A program made the position numbers and the translations under genes. Positions 1 through 7,409 of a DNA stretch of 64,000 bases are shown piece after piece (position 1 is the first letter of the stretch; each line of letters starts with the position of its first letter). The notes under the pieces are model-generated. The model saw nothing but the letters and a program-made list of their open reading frames with translations, did no database searches and was not told the DNA's origin. The DNA is from Microbacterium sp. MAH-37 (GTDB lineage Bacteria; Actinomycetota; Actinomycetes; Actinomycetales; Microbacteriaceae). The stretch is from contig NZ_WSEN01000002.1 of the NCBI RefSeq assembly GCF_009758255.1, positions 308,455-372,454 on the forward strand. The letters run 5' to 3'.

Positions 1-268
1 CGATCTGCAGGCTCACGTCGTCCTGGCTCACGACCACCGCGACCCGCGGGCTGGTGCGCAGGTTGTCGACCTTGCGCGCCGCATCTGGCGTGTTGAAGAT
101 CAGGGTGCCGTCCTCGAGCGCGGCGAGGCCGACCAGGGCGGCCTCCGGCGCGCCGCCGGGGGAGACGGTCGCGACGACCCCGCATCCGATCCCGTCGACG
201 AACGCGGCGATCGAGGCGGGGTCGTGCGGGACGGGGTCGTGCGGGGCGGGGGTGGTCACGGCGTGCAT
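1..268 (-). CDS. Pyridoxamine 5'-phosphate oxidase-like flavin split-barrel protein (C-terminus cut by window)
   Basis: Only the first 89 residues are inside the window; the gene runs off the left edge. The sequence VVATVSPGGAPEAALVG followed by LEDGTLIFNTPDAARK and NLRTSPRVAVVVS is the usual N-terminal beta-barrel pattern of the PNPOx-like family, which binds FMN or F420. Start is the ATG at 266-268. The upstream HNH-type gene on the same strand overlaps this start by 13 nt, so the two may be cotranscribed. The substrate cannot be told from this part. The family call is fairly sure; cofactor and function are open. Confidence 0.75.
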   Translation of the reverse strand, partial: MHAVTTPAPHDPVPHDPASIAAFVDGIGCGVVATVSPGGAPEAALVGLAALEDGTLIFNTPDAARKVDNLRTSPRVAVVVSQDDVSLQI

Positions 269-765
269 GCTGGAGACCTTAGCGAACGCCGGGTGGGACG
301 ATGAGTCTGTGTTCGAGGACGCGCGTTCTCTCGCCGACCACGTGCGCGTTCAGACGAGTATGTGACTATCGCGTGGCAATTGCGGCATCGCACATCGCAT
401 TTCGCGATCTCGGCGTCCACGATCGGGATGCTGAATCCGTTGCGAACGAGCTGCATCACGCCGTCGCGTTTTTCCGTTCCGGGCCGATGATCGAAGTCGA
501 GCACTCGGATGTCGGAGGCGCCGCAGTCGACGCAGGGATGTGAGCTCAAGTATCGTGCGACATGTGCTCTGCTGAGGTCGCGTTGGGCGTTGTTCCTGGC
601 CCGGATCACCGAAATGTGGTGCTGGCGATTCTCGGCGTAATACCTCCGAGACGACGCCCTGTTGCACTCGCGGCAGACTTCCTGGAGCCCGTCGGGGCGT
701 GAAGACTTCCGGTTGAATGCGCTCGGAGGAAGCGCGCGACCACACGTGCCACATCGCTTGTCCAT
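256..765 (-). CDS. HNH-type zinc-binding protein, putative endonuclease
   Basis: A 169-residue basic protein. Two CxxC pairs near the N-terminus (CGTC, CREC) form a zinc ribbon. A second half holds CVDC, the DFDH core and a final CRNCH, which is the layout of small HNH-family proteins common in actinobacteria. The start at 763-765 was preferred over an upstream one because the protein then begins MDKRCGTCG and a GGGAGAG sequence lies just upstream. An Arg-rich tail of about 30 residues follows the last zinc motif. It lies directly downstream of the intron-bearing tRNA-Lys on the same strand and overlaps the next gene by 13 nt. Nuclease activity is inferred from the family; any role in intron homing is only a possibility. 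Confidence 0.7.
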   Translation of the reverse strand: MDKRCGTCGRALPPSAFNRKSSRPDGLQEVCRECNRASSRRYYAENRQHHISVIRARNNAQRDLSRAHVARYLSSHPCVDCGASDIRVLDFDHRPGTEKRDGVMQLVRNGFSIPIVDAEIAKCDVRCRNCHAIVTYSSERARGRRENARPRTQTHRPTRRSLRSPACTP

Positions 766-839
766 ATGCTCTCCCGACGACGCCTCATCAAGAAGGTATC
801 GTCGGGCACCGACATCGCGTCCGGTGTTCAACTACACGG

Positions 840-1130
840 TGGGCCCCGTGGGGCTCGAACCCACGACCCGCGGATTAACCTGCCACTTCGGCTTTCGCCG
901 CCGCCCGGGTGGGCGTTCGTGGTCTGGACTGTCCCTTCACCTTGGCTTTCGCTGTAGGTGCCACCCGTCCAGTCTCTACACCTTCCGAACTGGGTTCGGC
1001 TTGGCTCGGGATTGCCAACTGGTCTCCCAGGAAGGGTTCCCCGACTTTGAGTGGTGTCATCCTCGGGGTTTCCCCCGAGGCGCTCCTATTCTGTTGAAGT
1101 CCGATGCTCTGCCAACTGAGCTAGAGGCCC
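840..1130 (-). tRNA. tRNA-Lys(UUU), split by a group I intron in the anticodon loop
   Basis: The 5' exon (1130 down to 1097, 34 nt) carries the acceptor strand GGGCCTC, a full D arm (GCTC/GAGC) and anticodon-stem strand TCGGA, ending CTT. The 3' exon (878 down to 840, 39 nt) starts TTAATCC and contains the T arm (GTGGG/CCCAC with TTCGAGC loop) and acceptor strand GGGGCCC plus A73. Joined, they give a 73-nt tRNA with all seven acceptor pairs (one U-G) and a seven-base loop CTTTTAA, so the anticodon is UUU. Pair 27-43 is a U/C mismatch. CCA is not fully encoded. The 218-nt insert follows U34. A TAGACT -10-like hexamer lies at 1140-1145 on this strand. Confidence 0.9.
879..1096 (-). ncRNA. Group I intron (IC3-like) inside tRNA-Lys(UUU)
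   Basis: A 218-nt self-splicing intron candidate with no internal reading frame. Elements seen on this strand: the 5' exon ends CUU and can pair with an internal GAG to make P1 with the obligatory U-G; P2 is a perfect 8-bp stem with GAAA loop (1061-1080); P4 is TCGGG/CCCGA; P6 is CCGAA/TTCGG; the guanosine-site block reads GTAGAGACTGGACGGG (about 978-963) and P7 is GACTG/CAGTC; P8 is CACCT/AGGTG; P9 holds CGCCC/GGGCG and CGGC-GAAA-GCCG inside CCAC/GTGG. The last intron base is G. The stretch CAATCCCGAGCCAAGCCGAA matches, as I remember it, the core of the cyanobacterial tRNA-Leu(UAA) intron, which also sits after U34. Splicing itself is inferred. Confidence 0.9.
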
Positions 1131-1195
1131 GTGTCCTTCCAGTCTAGAGGGAACGACTGGGCGCCCCGTTCGGGCATCGCGCGTAGCCTGGTGCG

Positions 1196-1825
1196 ATGCC
1201 TGCGCAGTTCCACCGCCCCGAGCGCCGTCCCTCGGCAGCCTTCGACAATCTTGTCGGGTCGCACGACCCCGCCGAGGAGACGCGGATCGCGCATGCGACG
1301 GCATCCGCTCTGCTCGCGCGCGTGCGTGCGGACGACAGCGGAGTGAGCGCCGAACGCCTCATCGCGTACACCGGCGAACACGGGATCGACGAGATCGCCG
1401 AGTTGTGGTCGAAGGCGACTTCGCGCTCGCTGCCGGGCGCACTGTGGCGGCTGTACCTCGTGCAGGCAGCGATCCACGGCGACCCGACCACCACTGCGCT
1501 GCTGTACGAGCGCGGCCGGGTCGAGCTGCGCAGCGCGGATGCCGTGATCGCCGGTGCGCCCGCTCCCGCGAGCCCGGACGAACTCGTCTCCCTCATCGAC
1601 ACGATCATGCGCGGAGCGTTCCGCGGCGACTTCGCCGTTGCGCTGGATCGCGCCGCATCGTTCTGCAGGGTGCAGGCATCCGGCGCGACGCACACCGCCG
1701 ACGACTACGAGCTCACCGAGCCGGAGCGCGCGAGCGACCTGACCCGTCGAGCGGCGCGCCTGAGCTCGTACGCCGACGACCTCACGGCGTCGGCGAAAGC
1801 CTGGCGCGCCGGCATGCTCACCTGA
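1196..1825 (+). CDS. Conserved hypothetical actinobacterial protein
   Basis: A 209-residue soluble, Ala- and Arg-rich, mostly helical protein without signal peptide or membrane segment. I do not recognise a domain. The start is the ATG at 1196: a TAGCCT -10 box sits six bases upstream (1184-1189), so the message would begin at the start codon. It is divergent from the tRNA-Lys gene and convergent with the aminotransferase. No catalytic motif can be pointed to. Confidence 0.75.
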   Translation: MPAQFHRPERRPSAAFDNLVGSHDPAEETRIAHATASALLARVRADDSGVSAERLIAYTGEHGIDEIAELWSKATSRSLPGALWRLYLVQAAIHGDPTTTALLYERGRVELRSADAVIAGAPAPASPDELVSLIDTIMRGAFRGDFAVALDRAASFCRVQASGATHTADDYELTEPERASDLTRRAARLSSYADDLTASAKAWRAGMLT

Positions 1826-1931
1826 GCCGGGCGCGGCCGCGTGCCGAACTTCGGATGCCGGAGAAGACGCGCCGTAGCATCCGGCTGTTTCGAAGGCGTG
1901 TTCCGTCTGCGATCCGAATTCGGGTACGCGC

Positions 1932-2810
1932 TCAGCGCGGGCTGAGCAGGAACGCGTTGATCTCGGTCGTCAGCGGGTCGATGGGCAGGACGCGATCGTC
2001 GATCGCGACGATCGGCGCAGCCAGACGCACGCTGGAGACCAGCCATGCGGCATCGGCCTTCGCGAGATCGGATGCCGGGATCTGCGCGTATCCGGCGTCG
2101 AACCCACGTGCGGCGAGGTGCTCGTAGACGCTCAGCTGCGTCGTGCCGTGCAGGATGCCGCCGGACGGCGCCGGAGTGATGAAACGGTCGCCGAAGCGCA
2201 GGATCAGCGATGCGGTCGGCGCCTCCAGCACGAAGCCGTCGGAGCTGAGGAACACGGCGTCGTTCGCTCCGCGGCGGTGCGCCTCGCGGATGGCGGCCAT
2301 GTTGACCGCGTACGACAGCGTCTTCGCTCCGAGCAGCAGCCACGGAGCGCGCTCCGCCGCGCCGATGTCGTAGCCGCGGTCGAGGGTCACGACCCGGATG
2401 CCGTCGGTGCGCGGCACGGTGAAATCTCCGGCCCTCGTCGCCGTGGCCCAGGCCGTCGGCGTCGGTCCGTGCTCGACGCCACGGCTGAGGATGAGCTTGA
2501 TCACGGCCTCGCCCCTGGGGCACTCGGATGCGGCGACCGCGACAGCCTGCCGCCACTGCTCGAGGTTCGGAGGGGGCAGCTCGCAGAGCTCGGCGGAGTG
2601 CGCGAGGCGCTGCACATGCGCCTCGACCTCCTGGGGGTGCCCGTCCACGACCCCGATCGACTCGAAGACGCCGTCGCCCCGCTGCGTGCTGAGCTCTCCG
2701 ACGCTGAGCGCCGGCGCCGAGGCATCCACGGCGCGGAACGAATCGGAGAAGTCCGCGCGCTCCTCATCGGCTTCGGCGGGCACGATCATGAGGGCGAAAC
2801 GGGTGGCCAT
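1932..2810 (-). CDS. pabC: Class IV PLP-dependent aminotransferase / aminodeoxychorismate lyase-like
   Basis: A 292-residue fold-type IV PLP enzyme. The block LLLGAKTLSYAVNMAA holds the lysine expected to bind PLP, and the later DAVFLSSDGFVLEAPTAS and GGILHGTTQ blocks are the cofactor-binding segments of the family. 4-amino-4-deoxychorismate lyase (folate pathway) and branched-chain or D-amino acid aminotransferases share these motifs, so substrate is uncertain. The start ATG (2808-2810) has TAAGCT six bases upstream, which suggests a leaderless transcript. A homologous gene lies close to glnR in Mycobacterium, matching the wider neighbourhood here. Confidence 0.8.
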   Translation of the reverse strand: MATRFALMIVPAEADEERADFSDSFRAVDASAPALSVGELSTQRGDGVFESIGVVDGHPQEVEAHVQRLAHSAELCELPPPNLEQWRQAVAVAASECPRGEAVIKLILSRGVEHGPTPTAWATATRAGDFTVPRTDGIRVVTLDRGYDIGAAERAPWLLLGAKTLSYAVNMAAIREAHRRGANDAVFLSSDGFVLEAPTASLILRFGDRFITPAPSGGILHGTTQLSVYEHLAARGFDAGYAQIPASDLAKADAAWLVSSVRLAAPIVAIDDRVLPIDPLTTEINAFLLSPR

Positions 2811-2854
2811 GACACGAGCTTAGGACTCCGGGAATACCTCGGCGCCACACGCGT

Positions 2855-2860
2855 TACACT
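2855..2860 (+). promoter_or_regulatory. -10 element (TACACT) for the candidate sRNA
   Basis: TACACT lies six to seven bases before the first base of the closing stem of the structured segment. No convincing -35 is visible. It is upstream of, and divergent from, the aminotransferase promoter. Confidence 0.4.
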
Positions 2861-2865
2861 AGATC

Positions 2866-2949
2866 GGCCGGGCCGCATAACCCCGGGCTCCAACTTCTGC
2901 CGCTTCGAGCGGCCTTCCGCCGAGAGGCGTTCTTGCGGCCCGGTCTTTT
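2866..2949 (+). ncRNA. Candidate structured small RNA in intergenic region
   Basis: An 84-nt segment closed by a perfect 10-bp stem, CCGGGCCGCA (2868-2877) with TGCGGCCCGG (2934-2943), followed by TCTTTTC. Inside are two hairpins, GCCGC-TTCGA-GCGGC and CGCC-GAGA-GGCG, separated by unpaired CTTCT, CTTC and TTCT. A TACACT hexamer at 2855-2860 would start transcription at about 2866. No reading frame uses it and the nearest plus-strand gene is far away. It resembles a free-standing terminated sRNA with a three-way junction. It does not look like SRP RNA, 6S RNA, tmRNA or RNase P RNA. Function unknown. Confidence 0.5.
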
Positions 2950-3040
2950 CATGTCTGTGATCGGCTGTCGGCCCGGCATCCGGATCGGAAATCACGGATG
3001 GGATGCTCCGCGTACGGTGCGTCGTTGGGCTGTGTAACCT

Positions 3041-3138
3041 GGCACGCCGCGGGCCGTTCGGATCCTCTGTGATCTCCGCGCGCGTAACCGAGGCCCACGG
3101 ACGGGTGCCGAGATGCGAGCGCGCGGTCCGTGATCACC
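3041..3138. repeat. Degenerate short repeats downstream of the DUF559 gene
   Basis: The segment holds two weak copies of a motif that is clearer at 4250-4295 and 4398-4444: GGCACGCCG..CGGGC followed by TCTGTGATCTCC (3041-3077), and CGGTCCGTGATCACC (3124-3138). No reading frame is supported between 2950 and 3183; the repeats are the only structure I see there. Confidence 0.35.
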
Positions 3139-3183
3139 GGCATTCGCCTACGAGATCGTCGGCAGCCCCGCGACCGTCGGATT

Positions 3184-4101
3184 CTACGGATCGAATGCCC
3201 GCGGTGCGGTGTTTCGTGCGGCCTGCCGGGCCGACACGCGGTCGTCCATCCCAGTAGCCTGTGAGTTCCGACGAGGATCGACAGATCCTGAGCGCACCTT
3301 GGCGAGGATAGCCGCCTCGACCACGGCCCAATCGTGCACGATCATCGAATAGTCGAAGCGCAGCGTCTCGTATCCGCGCGCGGCCGCCGCCGCATCCCGC
3401 ATCAGATCCTTGTGCCGCTCCGCCTCGCGCTCATGGTTCTCGCGGCCGTCGCACTCGATGATCAGCCATCCGCCGTACACGAAGTCAACTTCGCCGACGC
3501 CGCGGATCGCGACCTGGCGGCGAAGGCGGATTCCGAACCGGCGCAGTCGCAGGCGCACCAGGGACTCCAGACCGCTGTCGGCATCGCTCTGCGCGAAGTC
3601 GAGCAGCCAGCGCATCCTCACCGGGAGGTGCTTCCACAGCCAGGCGATGCCCCCGGGCGAGATCTTCGACCAGCGCAACGCGGATTCGTATGCGGCGAAG
3701 AAGGTCTCCTCGCCCGCGCACTTCGCGATCTGCAGCAGAACGTTGTGCACGGGCGGCAGCCGTCCGGTCTGAACCAGACCCTCGTCCCAGTGGAACCGGC
3801 AGTCCTTGCATCCGCCGTGCCGGTTGCCCGCGGTGCCGAGCCAGATGTGGCGCTCGCCGTCCGCGAGGACCCACAGCCCGTGCAGCCGCGCGGCATCCGT
3901 GCATCCGGGCGCACCACCGTGCTCGGCCGCGTGCATCATGATCGGATCGACGCCGGGTAGGGCGTACAGGCCTTGTCGGATGCGGGTGACCTCGCCGGAG
4001 CGCACCGACCAGGTCAGCTCACGCTCGGTGACACCCCGAGCCTTGAGCTCGGAGGTGCGGGCGATCCGGCCGAAGGCGGTGAGGACGGACACGACGGACA
4101 T
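3184..4101 (-). CDS. DUF559 / AbiEi-like protein with C-terminal Vsr-type nuclease fold
   Basis: A 305-residue protein. The first about 60 residues (GRIARTSELKARGVTERELTW, then GEVTRIRQGLYALP) form the winged-helix domain found in type IV toxin-antitoxin AbiEi-like antitoxins. The C-terminal part, VGEVDFVYGGWLIIECDGRE then a helix rich in His and Arg and GYETLRFDY, is the DUF559/Vsr-like PD-(D/E)XK fold with visible E, D and E-x-D residues. The start at 4101 was chosen because the winged helix begins there; an ATG at 4143 is an alternative. No cognate toxin gene lies next to it. Such proteins are numerous in Microbacteriaceae and their role is unknown. Confidence 0.65.
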   Translation of the reverse strand: MSVVSVLTAFGRIARTSELKARGVTERELTWSVRSGEVTRIRQGLYALPGVDPIMMHAAEHGGAPGCTDAARLHGLWVLADGERHIWLGTAGNRHGGCKDCRFHWDEGLVQTGRLPPVHNVLLQIAKCAGEETFFAAYESALRWSKISPGGIAWLWKHLPVRMRWLLDFAQSDADSGLESLVRLRLRRFGIRLRRQVAIRGVGEVDFVYGGWLIIECDGRENHEREAERHKDLMRDAAAAARGYETLRFDYSMIVHDWAVVEAAILAKVRSGSVDPRRNSQATGMDDRVSARQAARNTAPRAFDP

Positions 4102-4249
4102 TCCGACATCGTCGGTGTCGCCGGGCACGACGGATGCCCGCATACCCCACGAATGAGGACAACCGACGGGGTGCCTGGAGATGAGGAGGGGAACTCGGAT
4201 GCGGGGACCCATTGGTCATCCGGTCGTCGCACGGCGTGTCGATGGTCGT

Positions 4250-4295
4250 GGGTTGCAGAACACGCCGTGTCGCGGGCGAACCGTCTGTGATCTCC
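4250..4295. repeat. About 45-bp imperfect direct repeat, copy 1
   Basis: This copy and that at 4398-4444 share GGGT-GC-GAACACGCCGTG, then TCGCGGGC, then GTC-GTGA-TCC. The core ACACG-C-CGTGT is a small dyad. The 380-bp interval 4102-4481 between the DUF559 gene and pstB has no supported gene; these repeats are its main content. A GCACGGCGTGTCG fragment at about 4230 may be a further partial copy. Confidence 0.55.
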
Positions 4296-4397
4296 TACGC
4301 CACGGGTCGATCAGCGCGGTAGCGAGCGTCGGGACCGGGGTGGAACTCGTATGGAGATCAGAGACGATCCGGCCGCCGCGGGGCGTGCCGAAGGCTC

Positions 4398-4444
4398 GGG
4401 TCGCGGAACACGCCGTGTCGCGGGCAGACGGTCCGTGACTTCCG
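4398..4444. repeat. About 45-bp imperfect direct repeat, copy 2
   Basis: Second clear copy of the repeat described at 4250-4295, about 150 bp further on in the same orientation. It is followed by tandem GACGCGGCC units (about 4444-4462) just before the end of pstB. Confidence 0.55.
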
Positions 4445-4481
4445 ACGCGGCCGACGCGGCCGACCCGCGGGCGACCCCTGC

Positions 4482-5261
4482 TTACCCGAAACGCCCCGAC
4501 ACGTAGTCCTCGGTGGCCTGCACCGACGGAGTGGTGAAGATCGTCGCGGTGTCGTCGTACTCGATGAGCTTGCCGGGCTTGCCCGTGCCGGCGATGTTGA
4601 AGAACGCCGTACGGTCGGAGACGCGGGATGCCTGCTGCATGTTGTGCGTCACGATCACGACCGTGTACTCGTTCTTCAGCTCGCCGATGAGCTCCTCGAT
4701 CGCGTAGGTCGAGATCGGGTCCAGGGCCGAGCACGGCTCGTCCATCAGGATCACCTCGGGCGAGACCGCGATAGCGCGTGCGATGCACAGACGCTGCTGC
4801 TGGCCGCCGGAGAGGCCGGAACCGGGCTTGTCGAGGCGGTCCTTCACCTCGTTCCACAGGTTCGCGCCGACCAGCGAGCGCTCGACCAGGGCGTCCTCGT
4901 CCGACCGCGACATCCGCTTGTTGTTGAGCTTCACGCCCGCGAGGACGTTCTCCTTGATCGACATCGTCGGGAACGGGTTCGGGCGCTGGAACACCATGCC
5001 CACCTGACGGCGGACGAGCACGGGGTCGACGCCGGGAGCGTACAGATCGCGGCCGTCGAGCAGCACCTCGCCCTCGACGCGGGCGCCAGGGATGACCTCG
5101 TGCATGCGGTTGAGGGTGCGCAGGAAGGTCGACTTGCCGCAGCCGGACGGGCCGATGAAGGCGGTGACACTGCGCGGCTGGATGTCGAGGGAGACGCCCT
5201 CGACGGCGAGGAAGTCGCCGTAGTAGACGTTGAGGTCGTTGACTTCGATGCTCTTGGACAT
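4482..5261 (-). CDS. pstB: Phosphate ABC transporter ATP-binding protein PstB
   Basis: A 259-residue ABC ATPase that powers high-affinity phosphate uptake at the inner face of the membrane. Walker [10 protein letters not shown] (about residues 38-46), Q-loop [10 protein letters not shown], signature LSGGQQQR, Walker B VILMDEP and switch His in VTHN are all intact. The length is normal for PstB and the NPFPTMS and SALDPIST stretches are typical. It is the last gene of pstSCAB and ends before the repeat-bearing interval. Confidence 0.97.
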   Translation of the reverse strand: MSKSIEVNDLNVYYGDFLAVEGVSLDIQPRSVTAFIGPSGCGKSTFLRTLNRMHEVIPGARVEGEVLLDGRDLYAPGVDPVLVRRQVGMVFQRPNPFPTMSIKENVLAGVKLNNKRMSRSDEDALVERSLVGANLWNEVKDRLDKPGSGLSGGQQQRLCIARAIAVSPEVILMDEPCSALDPISTYAIEELIGELKNEYTVVIVTHNMQQASRVSDRTAFFNIAGTGKPGKLIEYDDTATIFTTPSVQATEDYVSGRFG

Positions 5262-5289
5262 ATCGGGTTCCTTGTCTGAGAAGGTGCGC

Positions 5290-6378
5290 TCAGCGGCCCT
5301 TGGCCGGGGCGAAGAACTTGGCGATGAGGCGGGCGATGAGGTTCAGCGCCATGACGATGAGGATCAGGACGAGCGCGGCGGCCCAGGCCCTGTTCACGTA
5401 CGCCTCGGGCGGGATGCCTTGGTTCATGTACTGCGTGTAGACGAACACCGGCAGGGTCATCATCCGGCCGTCGAACAGGTTGTAGTTCATCGACGCGGTG
5501 AACCCGGCGGTGATCAGCAGCGGTGCGGTCTCGCCGATGACGCGGGCGATGGCGAGCATGACACCCGTCACGATGCCGGCGATCGAGGTCGGCAGCACGA
5601 CCTTGAGGATGGTCAGCCACTTCGGCACGCCCAGCGCGTAGGACGCCTCGCGCAGCTCGTTCGGCACCAGCCGCAGCATCTCCTCGCTGGAGCGCACCAC
5701 GACCGGGATCATCAGCACGGCCAGCGACAGCGCGCCCATGATCCCGAGGCGGATGCCGGGACCCATGATCAGTGCGAACAGGGCGTAGATGAACAGACCG
5801 GCGACGATCGAGGGGATGCCGGTCATCACGTCCACGAGGAAGGTGATGCCGCGCGCGAGGCGGCCGCGCCCGTACTCGACGAGATAGATCGCGGTGAGCA
5901 GGCCGATCGGGATCGAGATGACGGCTGCCGCCAGTGTGATCTCGACGGTGCCCATGATGGCGTGCAGCGCGCCGCCGCCCTCACCGACCACGTTGCGCAT
6001 CGAGTTGGTGAAGAACTCGGCGGACAGGCCTTTGACGCCGTTCTCGACCACGGTGATCGCCACCGAGACCAGCGGCACCATCGCGAGCAGGAAGGCCCCG
6101 CTCACGAGGCCGGTGACGACGCGGTCGGTCGCCTTGCGGCGTCCCTCGACGACCGTCGAGATCACGGCGATGAGGACGATGTACAGCAGCGCGGCGACGA
6201 TCAGCCATCCGGCGATGTTGAAGCCGTCGCCGCTGACGGCGACCACACCGAAGACGGCGCCGGAGACGACGAGCGCGAGGCCGAGGATGGCCCACGGCGC
6301 CCACGACGGCAGGTGTCCGTTCGTGATGCGCATGGCGGCCGGTGCCGGAGCGACCGGGGGAGTGGCGGTGAGGGTCAT
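5290..6378 (-). CDS. pstA: Phosphate ABC transporter permease PstA
   Basis: A 362-residue membrane permease. It carries about eight hydrophobic segments; the BPD-transport core runs from about residue 140 ([20 protein letters not shown]) and has the EAA-type loop [20 protein letters not shown] that docks on PstB. It is about 70 residues longer than a typical PstA because of two extra N-terminal membrane segments, as seen in actinobacterial relatives. The start lies one base after the end of pstC, and pstB begins 28 bp downstream, so the three are one operon. Confidence 0.95.
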   Translation of the reverse strand: MTLTATPPVAPAPAAMRITNGHLPSWAPWAILGLALVVSGAVFGVVAVSGDGFNIAGWLIVAALLYIVLIAVISTVVEGRRKATDRVVTGLVSGAFLLAMVPLVSVAITVVENGVKGLSAEFFTNSMRNVVGEGGGALHAIMGTVEITLAAAVISIPIGLLTAIYLVEYGRGRLARGITFLVDVMTGIPSIVAGLFIYALFALIMGPGIRLGIMGALSLAVLMIPVVVRSSEEMLRLVPNELREASYALGVPKWLTILKVVLPTSIAGIVTGVMLAIARVIGETAPLLITAGFTASMNYNLFDGRMMTLPVFVYTQYMNQGIPPEAYVNRAWAAALVLILIVMALNLIARLIAKFFAPAKGR

Positions 6379-6379
6379 G

Positions 6380-7324
6380 TCAGTTGGCTCCCGAGAATTC
6401 CTTGCGGCGGTTCACGATCCAGCGGGCGGCGGCGTTCACCAGGAACGTGACCACGAAGAGGATGAGGCCGGTCGCGATCAGCACGTTGACACTGACGCCG
6501 TACGCCTCGGGGAAGGTCTGCGCGATGTTCGCGGGGATGGTGTTGGGGTTCTGGGCGGTGAGCAGACGCCAGGTGATGCCGCCGGAGGCGGACAGCACCA
6601 TGGCGACGGCCATGGTCTCGCCGAGTGCGCGGCCCAGTCCCAGCATCGCGGCCGAGACGATGCCGCCGCGGGCGAAGGGGAGCACCGCCATGCGGATCAT
6701 CTCCCAGCGCGTCGCGCCGAGGGCGAGGGCGGCCTCCTCGTGCAGCGGCGGGGTCTGCAGGAAGATCTCGCGGCAGATCGCGGTCATGATCGGCAGCACC
6801 ATGACCGCCAGCACGATCGCGGCGGTGAGGATGCTGCGCCCGGAGGGGTTCCCGTCGAAGAGCGGGATCCAGCCCATGTTCTGGTTCAGCCAGGTGTAGA
6901 CGGGCAGAGCGGCGGGGGCGAGCACGGCGATGCCCCAGATGCCGAAGACGACGGAGGGCACCGCGGCGAGCAGGTCGACGATGTAGCCGAGCCCCTGCGC
7001 GAGCCGGCGCGGTGCGTAGTGCGAGATGAACAGGGCGACGGCGATCGACAGCGGCACCGCGAACAGCAGCGCGAGGGCCGCGGCCCAGATGGTTCCGAAC
7101 GCGAGCGGCGCGACGTAGCCCCAGAAGTCGGTCTTGAGGATCGTGGCGTCCTCGGGCGTCGCGATCAGGCCGGGGATGGACTGCACGACGAGGAAGACCG
7201 CGACGGCTGCCAGGGTGACGAGGATCATCGACCCGGCGAACAGCGCTGCCCCGGAGAACCAGCGGTCCCCTGGCCGCTGCTTCGCGGTCGCCGCCGGTGC
7301 GGCGGCCTTCGCGGTGGTGGTCAT
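6380..7324 (-). CDS. pstC: Phosphate ABC transporter permease PstC
   Basis: A 314-residue inner-membrane permease with about six membrane segments, partner of PstA. The EEAALALGATRWEMIRMAVLP loop is the PstB contact site. The N-terminal 30 residues are polar and Ala-rich. A GAGGAGCC-type ribosome site precedes the ATG at 7322-7324. It is separated from pstS by 85 bp that contain a long stable hairpin. Confidence 0.95.
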   Translation of the reverse strand: MTTTAKAAAPAATAKQRPGDRWFSGAALFAGSMILVTLAAVAVFLVVQSIPGLIATPEDATILKTDFWGYVAPLAFGTIWAAALALLFAVPLSIAVALFISHYAPRRLAQGLGYIVDLLAAVPSVVFGIWGIAVLAPAALPVYTWLNQNMGWIPLFDGNPSGRSILTAAIVLAVMVLPIMTAICREIFLQTPPLHEEAALALGATRWEMIRMAVLPFARGGIVSAAMLGLGRALGETMAVAMVLSASGGITWRLLTAQNPNTIPANIAQTFPEAYGVSVNVLIATGLILFVVTFLVNAAARWIVNRRKEFSGAN

Positions 7325-7363
7325 CGAGGGCTCCTCGTGTGGTGTCGGGTGGTCTGCGTGCCT

Positions 7364-7403
7364 GCGGCGGCCCGGCAGCGCAGGTGCGCTGCCGGGCCGC
7401 CGC
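7364..7403 (-). terminator. Perfect 18-bp hairpin between pstS and pstC
   Basis: GCGGCGGCCCGGCAGCGC (7364-7381) pairs perfectly with 7386-7403 around a four-base loop, with no T tract after it. In this position such hairpins commonly protect the abundant pstS message or attenuate read-through into pstCAB, so that more binding protein than permease is made. That role is inferred from position. Confidence 0.7.
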
Positions 7404-7409
7404 GATGGA

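Noticed and set aside
662..1147. Plus-strand 161-residue frame across the tRNA-Lys region, containing VGPVGLEPTTRGL
   Set aside because: That peptide is the well-known false translation of the tRNA T arm and acceptor read on the opposite strand; the region is explained by the tRNA and intron.
2866..2949. SRP RNA, 6S RNA or 6C RNA as identity of the intergenic structured segment
   Set aside because: No GGAAG apical SRP motif, too short for 6S, and no six-C hairpin loops; left as unassigned.
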